Source: Acidilobaceae archaeon
GTDB taxonomy: Archaea > Thermoproteota > Thermoprotei_A > Sulfolobales > Acidilobaceae
Length of the DNA: 13,458 bases
NCBI GenBank assembly: GCA_026985385.1
Contig: JALSQM010000044.1
Span: forward strand, 1 to 13,458
Reading direction: 5' to 3'
Part shown: positions 1 through 4,583 of the stretch, piece after piece
Position numbering within the stretch: the first letter of the stretch is position 1
How the letters are laid out: each line of letters begins with the position of its first letter
Notes under the pieces: generated by a model
The model's database searches: none
Told to the model about the DNA's origin: nothing
The model's input: only the letters and a program-made list of their open reading frames with translations
Position numbers and translations under genes: made by a program

Positions 1-441
1 TATCACCCTCACCTCCCTAGCGAGGGGGAGCCTCTCCTCGAGATCCCTCACCATCTTATCGGTGTCAATGGATCCTATGGTCTTTATCTTCCTCCACAGC
101 TCAAGCTCTGGGGGAGGGTACGCCCAGGCCTCGCCGAGGGTATAGAGGCCCCTGTTGGGGTCATACCCGTAGAGGCGCAGAGCCAGCACGAAGAGGGGCG
201 GGGTCTCCACTATCGTTACGGGCACGAAGATCTCCTTGCCGGCAGTGGGGCTCCCGGGCCTATCATCTATCATGAATACGTGAGTCATCCCAACCTTATA
301 CCCGAGGAAGCCTAGTAGCGCGGGCTTGCCGAGGTCTATGTCAGGCCAGCTCCTAACCCTGGGCACTAGTCTTGAGGCCCTCTTTCTGGGTGAGAACCCC
401 AGGCTTCCCCGTCTTGGCGCGTGTTTCTTACGTGCTCCCAT
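1..441 (-). CDS. rpl3: Ribosomal protein L3 (uL3), N-terminal part, cut by window edge
   Basis: Large-subunit ribosomal protein that binds 23S rRNA near the peptidyl-transferase centre. The frame is open from ATG at 441 to base 1, giving 147 codons with no stop. The N-terminus MGARKKHAPRRGSLGFSPRKRASRL is followed by PRVRSWPD and GFLGYKVGMTHV, which is the archaeal/eukaryotic uL3 opening (family knowledge); the basic SPRKR stretch and GYKxGMTH are diagnostic. Archaeal L3 is about 330-350 residues, so over half lies outside the window. A purine-rich GAGGGTGCTGGGAG just upstream of ATG can serve as ribosome-binding site. It lies 63 nt downstream of the SPOUT methyltransferase gene on the same strand, a common archaeal arrangement at the head of the S10-type cluster. 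The ORF is not closed here because its stop lies beyond the edge. Confidence 0.95.
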   Translation of the reverse strand, partial: MGARKKHAPRRGSLGFSPRKRASRLVPRVRSWPDIDLGKPALLGFLGYKVGMTHVFMIDDRPGSPTAGKEIFVPVTIVETPPLFVLALRLYGYDPNRGLYTLGEAWAYPPPELELWRKIKTIGSIDTDKMVRDLEERLPLAREVRVI

Positions 442-502
442 CTCCCAGCACCCTCTGACTCGCCCAGTATAGCCGCCTATAGCTGAAGGGCCCACAGCCC
501 GG

Positions 503-512
503 GGTTATAAGG
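503..512 (-). promoter_or_regulatory. Possible internal TATA box for rpl3
   Basis: Read on the minus strand the sequence is CCTTATAACC, overlapping the TAA stop of the methyltransferase gene. A start site about 26 nt downstream would fall near 480 and leave a 5' leader of roughly 40 nt before the rpl3 ATG at 441. This is only a spacing and composition match; rpl3 may simply be co-transcribed with the genes upstream. Confidence 0.3.
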
Positions 513-1392
513 AGTCCTCACACCAATCGACTTCCCTCACCGCATTTAGCAGGGCTAGTAGCGAGTGTAGGGCCTCCTCGGTTCTAACAGTCTTCACCCC
601 CTGGAAGGGGACTGTGTTAACGATGTAATCAAACCCGGCTCTACCGTAGAGCGTTCCATGAGGACCTCCAAAGGCGAGTAGCACTCCTCCCCTGGATCGG
701 GCCTCCCTTAAGATCCTGCAGGCGAGCCCCCTATCGAGGCACTGGCCGAGACGGCTCGCGGCGACCGTTACATAACCCCTCCCACGGGCCCATCTGATCA
801 CGGAATCCAGCGAAGGCATGAGCGTGGAGCTATAGCCTGGGTAGATTCCATCCCAGGAGGCCTCCACCACCTCCTTCGAGTTCACGTCGACTATCTTAAC
901 GGTTACAACGGTTCCCGCGGGCTTACCGCACCCCCTCAGCCTCCAATACCCGAGTCTACCCAGGTAGACTCGGCAACCCCTAGAGTCCCTCCCAACTATT
1001 ACCCCGTCGACCACCGCTCCAGGCGATGGTTCTAGGGGTGCGTCGTGGGGAAACGTGCGTAGCGGAGGTAGCAGCCCCGCGTAGCGCAGCTCCGGTCGCA
1101 GGGGGTAGAGCCTCCTGCGCAGGTGGGGGGGCGTAGCCTCGTAGTCTAGGAGGAGCTTGAGTAGCTCCGCGTCGCCCTGCCTAGTCTCTTCATCTCTATA
1201 GATTATGGCGAGGTCCACCCTGTAAATCGCTAGGGCTCTAGCTATGAACCCTGCTTTCACAGTCTTCATCCTTAGATCGGGCTCGACAGAGAGCACGCTA
1301 CCGGGTAGAGCTACCACGGTCTCATAGCCCGCCCGGGGCGGCGGCCATTCGCTACAGTGCCCTTTCTCTGGCGGGTCTCTTCCCTGCGTCAC
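505..1392 (-). CDS. SPOUT-family RNA methyltransferase, COG2106 / SPOUT1 (C9orf114)-like
   Basis: Putative S-adenosylmethionine-dependent methyltransferase of the archaeal/eukaryotic COG2106 family, which carries an OB-fold domain inserted in a SPOUT (trefoil-knot) domain; the physiological substrate in archaea is not firmly known. The core begins at about residue 23 (YETVVALPGSVLSVEPDLRMKT, then GFIARALAIYRVD). An OB-like beta-rich block follows at about 123-180. The SPOUT knot is at the C-terminus: LLAFGGPHGTLYG and VNTVPFQGVKTVRTEEAL, the family signature NxxPxQGxxTVRxEEA. The GTG start at 1392 overlaps the TGA of the small upstream ORF as GTGA, implying translational coupling. It adds about 22 poorly conserved residues, so a start nearer 1317 cannot be excluded. 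The gene sits upstream of rpl3, as in many archaea, consistent with a ribosome-linked role (inference). Confidence 0.88.
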   Translation of the reverse strand: MTQGRDPPEKGHCSEWPPPRAGYETVVALPGSVLSVEPDLRMKTVKAGFIARALAIYRVDLAIIYRDEETRQGDAELLKLLLDYEATPPHLRRRLYPLRPELRYAGLLPPLRTFPHDAPLEPSPGAVVDGVIVGRDSRGCRVYLGRLGYWRLRGCGKPAGTVVTVKIVDVNSKEVVEASWDGIYPGYSSTLMPSLDSVIRWARGRGYVTVAASRLGQCLDRGLACRILREARSRGGVLLAFGGPHGTLYGRAGFDYIVNTVPFQGVKTVRTEEALHSLLALLNAVREVDWCEDSL

Positions 1393-1496
1393 CTCTTTCT
1401 ACCCTTAGCCCGACCCTTGGTCTTCTCTTCTTCCTCCTTCTTCTCCTTCTCCATGAATAGAGTCGTCCTCTGCCTGCCTCCCACTTCCATCACCAC
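1389..1496 (-). CDS. Small highly charged ORF (35 aa), coupled to the SPOUT gene
   Basis: Not recognised. From GTG at 1496 (or ATG at 1490) the frame encodes a hydrophobic/neutral head (VVMEVGGRQRTTLF), a run of Glu/Lys (MEKEKKEEEEK) and a basic tail ending KGRAKGRKR. Its TGA stop overlaps the GTG start of the methyltransferase as GTGA, the typical archaeal coupling overlap. An AATAATAAT box on the minus strand lies about 27 nt before GTG 1496, the right distance for leaderless transcription starting at that codon. The basic C-terminus would suit an RNA-binding or ribosome-associated peptide, but that is inference. It may instead be a leader peptide of the ribosomal-protein operon, or the eroded remnant of a longer protein: the frame is open back to a TGA at 1530-1532. 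Confidence 0.5.
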   Translation of the reverse strand: MVMEVGGRQRTTLFMEKEKKEEEEKTKGRAKGRKR

Positions 1497-1514
1497 CTTA
1501 ACGGGGCCTCTTCG

Positions 1515-1528
1515 AGGGATTATTATTG
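1515..1528. promoter_or_regulatory. Bidirectional AT-rich promoter between the rpl3 operon and prpB
   Basis: The plus strand reads AGGGATTATTATTGC. It is the only AT-rich island between the divergent genes. Leftward, AATAATAAT lies about 27 nt before GTG 1496 (leaderless start). Rightward, ATTATTATT lies about 41 nt before prpB ATG 1563, giving a leader of roughly 15 nt. Both fit archaeal TATA-box geometry. Nearly the same box recurs at 10127-10138 between rnhB and the IF-2B-like gene. Confidence 0.5.
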
Positions 1529-1562
1529 CTCAAGCATGGGGTAGCCACTTGGTGTACCGGAT

Positions 1563-2477
1563 ATGGCATTCCTATACCGTGAACCCCTAGAGGATCCGGG
1601 CGCGCGGCTAAGGGAACTTATGAGGGAACGCGACATAATAGTGGCGCCAGGCTCCTTCAACCCCCTCGTAGCCCTACTCGTGGAGAAGATGGGCTTCGAG
1701 GCAACATATCTTTCAGGGGCCGCACTCACCGGGAGCCTAGCCATGCCTGACCTCGGGATCATAACCCTGAGCGAACTAGCAACTATGACTAGGTACATGT
1801 CTAGGGTCGTGAGGATACCCATTATAGTAGACGCAGACACTGGCTTCGGGGAAGCGATAAACGTCATGAGAACAGTTAGGGACCTAGAGGAGGCTGGCGC
1901 AGCTGCCATCCAAATAGAGGATCAAGTCCTCCCCAAGAAGTGCGGCCATCTATCGGGTAAAATGCTTATACCAGCTGAGGAGATGGTTAAGAAGATAATT
2001 GCAGCAACAGAGGCTCGACGCAAGGAGACAGTCATAATAGCGCGAACCGATGCAAGGGGTGTTGAGGGGCTTGAGGCTGCTATAGAGAGGGCTCAAATGT
2101 ACGTCGAGGCAGGCGCCGACGTTATCTTCCCCGAGGCGCTTACAAGCCTCGAGGAGTTCAAGGAGTTCGCCAGGAGGGTGAAGGCACCACTACTAGCCAA
2201 CATGACAGAGTTCGGTAAGACACCCTACCTAACCGTAGACCAGTTCCGCGAGGCCGGCTATAAGATAGTCATATTCCCAGTGACTACACTCCGAATAGCG
2301 CTAGGAGCCATCAGAGAAGCCCTGGAGGTGCTAAAACGCGAGGGCACCCAAAAACCCCTCCTAGACAAGATGATGACCAGACAGGAATTCTACGAGCTAA
2401 TAGGATACTACGACTACGAGAAAAAGGATAGCGAGATCGCCAAAAAGGCAGAGGAGCTAGTCAAGCAAAAACACTAA
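1563..2477 (+). CDS. prpB: 2-methylisocitrate lyase (PrpB), ICL/PEP-mutase family
   Basis: Cleaves 2-methylisocitrate to pyruvate and succinate in the methylcitrate cycle for propionyl-CoA oxidation; a cytosolic TIM-barrel enzyme using Mg2+. Visible motifs: YLSG (49-52), the metal-binding VDADTGFG (89-96), IEDQ (118-121), and the catalytic loop KKCGH (125-129) whose Cys127 is the lyase acid. IARTDA and IFPEAL follow in the second half. The C-terminus TRQEFYELIGYYDYEKK closely follows bacterial PrpB. KKCGH separates it from PEP mutase and carboxyphosphonoenolpyruvate mutase; 304 aa is PrpB length rather than the longer isocitrate lyase. There is no strong Shine-Dalgarno, in keeping with a short leader from the box at 1522. 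The gene stands alone: no methylcitrate synthase or dehydratase is in view. Isocitrate lyase side activity cannot be excluded. Confidence 0.9.
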   Translation: MAFLYREPLEDPGARLRELMRERDIIVAPGSFNPLVALLVEKMGFEATYLSGAALTGSLAMPDLGIITLSELATMTRYMSRVVRIPIIVDADTGFGEAINVMRTVRDLEEAGAAAIQIEDQVLPKKCGHLSGKMLIPAEEMVKKIIAATEARRKETVIIARTDARGVEGLEAAIERAQMYVEAGADVIFPEALTSLEEFKEFARRVKAPLLANMTEFGKTPYLTVDQFREAGYKIVIFPVTTLRIALGAIREALEVLKREGTQKPLLDKMMTRQEFYELIGYYDYEKKDSEIAKKAEELVKQKH

Positions 2478-2488
2478 ACCCGCCCCCT

Positions 2489-2496
2489 GTTTATGT
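2489..2496 (+). promoter_or_regulatory. TATA-like box upstream of the structured element
   Basis: GTTTATGT is the most TATA-like string in the GC-rich gap after prpB. A start site about 25 nt downstream falls at about 2517-2520, exactly where the 10-bp closing stem of the structured element begins. This coincidence favours a separately transcribed RNA, but nothing else confirms promoter activity. Confidence 0.4.
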
Positions 2497-2517
2497 CTAT
2501 CCCTATCCAAAGCGTTT

Positions 2518-2771
2518 CCCCGCACTCATAACTTTGGGGGTGGGGTTGGCGCCTCGGCCCCCGCTCACGGGTGTCGCGGGGGCTTCATGGGCCCCGTCCG
2601 TGGGGAGCGCCACGCCCCACACACCCGGGCTCACCCGGGCATCACCGCACAGCGGGCCATCTAACCCCGAACATCATGTAGAAGGCACTACAAGCCATTA
2701 GAAGTCACGCCAAACCGAAACAGCCTCAGCTAAATGAGTGCGGTGGGGGAGGACTAGCATAGCCTGTTTTT
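2518..2771 (+). ncRNA. Candidate structured non-coding RNA or ced leader RNA, unassigned family
   Basis: This gene-free interval folds into nested helices that I paired by eye. The closing stem is CCGCACTCAT 2520-2529 with ATGAGTGCGG 2734-2743, perfect over 10 bp. Inside it: 2533-2539 with 2665-2671 (7 bp, one G-U); 2540-2545 with 2615-2620 and 2547-2552 with 2607-2612 (6+6 bp), which enclose an 8-bp hairpin (2557-2564/2576-2583) and a CCCC/GGGG hairpin (2592-2595/2602-2605); then a CCCGGG-CTCA-CCCGGG hairpin (2624-2639), CCGC-ACA-GCGG (2645-2655) and TGTAG/CTACA (2677-2692). A TATA-like box sits about 25 nt upstream and a T6 tract follows at 2766-2771, which set the strand. I found none of the signatures of RNase P RNA (GGAAAGTCC core), SRP RNA (GGAAG/GNAGCA S domain) or tRNA. 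The start and end are inferred. Confidence 0.5.
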
Positions 2772-2839
2772 TGAGGGGGCTTCTAGAAGGCTCTAATCGC
2801 CGAGACGTGAATTCCGGGGATCCCCCACTCACCCGCACT
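2734..2839 (+). promoter_or_regulatory. Competing stem: the 3' arm of the closing helix can re-pair downstream
   Basis: The segment that closes the upstream domain can instead pair forward. AGTGCGG 2737-2743 matches CCGCACT 2833-2839, and TGGGGGA 2744-2750 matches TCCCCCA 2821-2827: 14 bp with a 5-nt bulge (2828-2832). The two pairings share 2737-2743 and are mutually exclusive. The T6 tract (2766-2771) lies inside the second loop, and cedA1 starts 30 nt after the second arm. This is the layout of a switch or attenuator in a leader RNA, although archaeal terminators of this kind are not well characterised. It could also be two successive RNA domains with related closing sequences. Confidence 0.4.
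2766..2771 (+). terminator. T6 tract, possible transcription stop
   Basis: CCTGTTTTTTGAG is the only T run of this length in the gap. Archaeal RNA polymerase commonly stops at short T tracts. It lies about 20 nt after the closing stem and could end the candidate RNA, or act as a conditional stop before the ced genes. Confidence 0.4.
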
Positions 2840-2868
2840 AAGGCGGCTTCTCTCTAACGGGTGCGAGC

Positions 2869-3117
2869 TTGGGTGATATAATTACGCTGATACAGAGCAT
2901 TACAAATAAGATAACTGCCATAGCGTGGTCGCTATTCATACTGACTTGGAGCATAGGTTGGACGCTGCGAGGGGCTCCCATACCATTCAGCAAGGTTAAG
3001 AGGGTGGGAAGCAGCTTCATCGAGGACTCCATCTGGGCCGCGTTCTGGCTTGCAATAGGGAGCTCGCTCTTCGCCTTCATAACCTACATAGTGCAACACG
3101 CCATCGGTGGAGGCTAG
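2869..3117 (+). CDS. cedA1: CedA1-like small two-helix membrane protein (DNA-import pilin subunit)
   Basis: Small (82 aa) protein of the crenarchaeal Ced DNA-import system, in which CedA1 is a two-helix, VirB2/TrbC-like subunit that builds the conjugation-type pilus (family knowledge). Two hydrophobic helices are visible, about 14-33 and 54-78, joined by a basic loop with PIP (37-39), K42, K44 and R45, then I-E-DSI (51-55). There is no obvious cleavable signal. The assignment rests on size, topology and its place directly before a polytopic CedA and a HerA-like CedB. Start: no ATG or GTG is in frame after the TAA at 2839, so TTG 2869 is chosen, with a weak GGGTG six nt upstream. The stop is 57 nt before cedA. 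No clear TATA box lies just upstream, so transcription probably begins farther up, through the structured element. Confidence 0.72.
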   Translation: MGDIITLIQSITNKITAIAWSLFILTWSIGWTLRGAPIPFSKVKRVGSSFIEDSIWAAFWLAIGSSLFAFITYIVQHAIGGG

Positions 3118-3174
3118 AGACCGCGACAGCAACGTCTACCTCAAGCGGGAAGCGCTTGGCGAGGGAAGACCGGC

Positions 3175-4572
3175 ATGGCCTCGATAGGCTATATAATGCT
3201 GGTAGCCTACAACCTGATATTGATGACATTCACTCTAGGCGTCCTCATACTCGCCCTACCCATACCCCTACGCGGCCTCAAGGCGTGGAGTGGGAAGCTC
3301 ATAGCAGACAGTATCATGGCGTTCGTGTTGATGAGTTTATACTGGACGCTCATCCAGTTCTCCGATAAGTTCCCACTACTCTTTGGGTGGACCTGGGCCG
3401 CCTTCGCCGACTGGTATTTCCACGCGCTCACCCTGGTAGTAGGGATCAAGGCGGCCATTGCAGCGCTGCTCGCCGCATCAAGGCCGGTGTACCTCTCCAG
3501 GGCCCTGGGAAGCCTACTGTCCCCCCTGAACACGGTCTTGAACATAGTGCTTCTAACATTCGCCACAATAGGAGCCCTGATGATAGTAATTAGGAAAGCC
3601 TATCTATACCTAGCAGCCTTGGGTATAGCGCTCTACTCGCTACCCTTCAGGCTGGGTAGGAGTGCTGGCGCTTCGCTCCTAGCATTCGCTATAGTCTTCA
3701 ATGCGGGCCTACCGCTCCTACCCGCCTTTCTGATGAATATGACGGGGGCTCAGCCCCCGGAGATGAACCTCCTCGGAGTAGCCTTCGCCCATGTCAGTGT
3801 ACAAGACTGGGGAGGACTCCCTATAAGATCTGGTCTCGTCCGCGTATACTCCTACGTTAACGGTAGTTATAAGGAAATAGCGAGATACCACGTGGGGCCA
3901 GACGGTGATCTAGTTGGGAAGTATGGCTCTAACATAGTGTCCCTGCCCAGTAAAGCGCCCTCCTACTGGTACCTGGAGTTAGATGGCGTAACCTTCCCGT
4001 TATACCCGAGCCCCCTTAGCCCGGGATCCCTAAACACGACTGAAGACTACGTATACAAGGTCAAACTAGAGGCGCCCCACATACTTTATCAGCACGAATA
4101 CCTTGTCGTATTCACCTCCAACCCCCCAAGCCAAGGCAATACCAACATAGAGTATGGCGAGAACACGTTAAGAGTGGGTATATACATGAGCAGCGGGGAA
4201 TACCTGGAGGTAGACGCCCCTAAGGGCTGTAGGGTCGAGTTCAACTATACGGGTCCCGCGACACCCGATAAGGGCTCATGGTACTGGCTAGGTGTTGAGG
4301 GCTACTACCTTAGGCTCACCGCGTCGCAGGCGGGGTACTTTAATGTAACTATATCTTTCTCCGGGTCCTGCAATGCAAACCCGGAACTGCCTCCCGTAAA
4401 AGACTATGCCTTCGACTACCTAGGATTAACGAACTACTCGAGGAGCCTTACACCAAAGCTATTAATGGGCTTCGTCGTGCTACCCGCGCTCTACCTCTTC
4501 ATCCTATCCAGCGTGACATTCGCCCTAGCAAGACTGCTGGGTGGTAGGGAGAGGCTGATACCGAGACTCTGA
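3175..4572 (+). CDS. cedA: CedA-like polytopic membrane protein of the DNA-import apparatus
   Basis: Predicted membrane channel/platform of the Ced system, analogous in place to VirB6/TrbL of conjugation machines. Hydrophobic segments at about 6-30, 44-62, 82-102, 118-139, 141-157 and 165-187 are followed by a large hydrophilic, beta-rich domain (about 190-425) and a final transmembrane helix (427-453) with a basic tail GGRERLIPRL. The big domain has six N-glycosylation sequons (Asn188, 229, 287, 357, 390, 420) and two cysteines (352, 399), so it probably lies outside the cell. Residues 29-49 repeat the CedA1 loop motif (PIP, K, I-x-DSI-x-A), and 156-175 resembles it more weakly. ATG 3175 is the only standard start; the same frame is open back to the cedA1 stop. 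The TGA stop overlaps the GAGGTG ribosome-binding site of cedB. It is a plausible transport gene even if the Ced name proves wrong. Confidence 0.75.
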   Translation: MASIGYIMLVAYNLILMTFTLGVLILALPIPLRGLKAWSGKLIADSIMAFVLMSLYWTLIQFSDKFPLLFGWTWAAFADWYFHALTLVVGIKAAIAALLAASRPVYLSRALGSLLSPLNTVLNIVLLTFATIGALMIVIRKAYLYLAALGIALYSLPFRLGRSAGASLLAFAIVFNAGLPLLPAFLMNMTGAQPPEMNLLGVAFAHVSVQDWGGLPIRSGLVRVYSYVNGSYKEIARYHVGPDGDLVGKYGSNIVSLPSKAPSYWYLELDGVTFPLYPSPLSPGSLNTTEDYVYKVKLEAPHILYQHEYLVVFTSNPPSQGNTNIEYGENTLRVGIYMSSGEYLEVDAPKGCRVEFNYTGPATPDKGSWYWLGVEGYYLRLTASQAGYFNVTISFSGSCNANPELPPVKDYAFDYLGLTNYSRSLTPKLLMGFVVLPALYLFILSSVTFALARLLGGRERLIPRL

Positions 4573-4583
4573 GGTGTCCCCTA

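Noticed and set aside
1751..2338. Long frames antisense to prpB, ced, trm10 and glmM genes
   Set aside because: They mirror strongly recognisable enzymes and have no translation signals; GC-rich coding DNA often leaves such open complements.
2622..2640. Tandem CACCCGGGC repeat as the start of a repeat array
   Set aside because: Only two copies at 10-nt period; better explained as the two arms of a CCCGGG hairpin with a CTCA loop.
2518..2771. RNase P RNA or SRP RNA in the prpB-cedA1 gap
   Set aside because: Size and foldedness fit, but the conserved RNase P core (GGAAAGTCC and ACAGAAA-type segments) and the SRP S-domain tetraloop and GNAGCA motifs are absent on both strands.
2780..2840. tRNA-like segment (GTGAATTCC followed by CCCC)
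   Set aside because: The T-arm-like string lacks GTTC-type loop bases, and no acceptor, D or anticodon stems can be placed around it.
3115..3117. Pyrrolysine or programmed read-through at the cedA1 TAG
   Set aside because: Crenarchaea are not known to encode pyrrolysine, no special downstream element is visible, and cedA has its own ATG.
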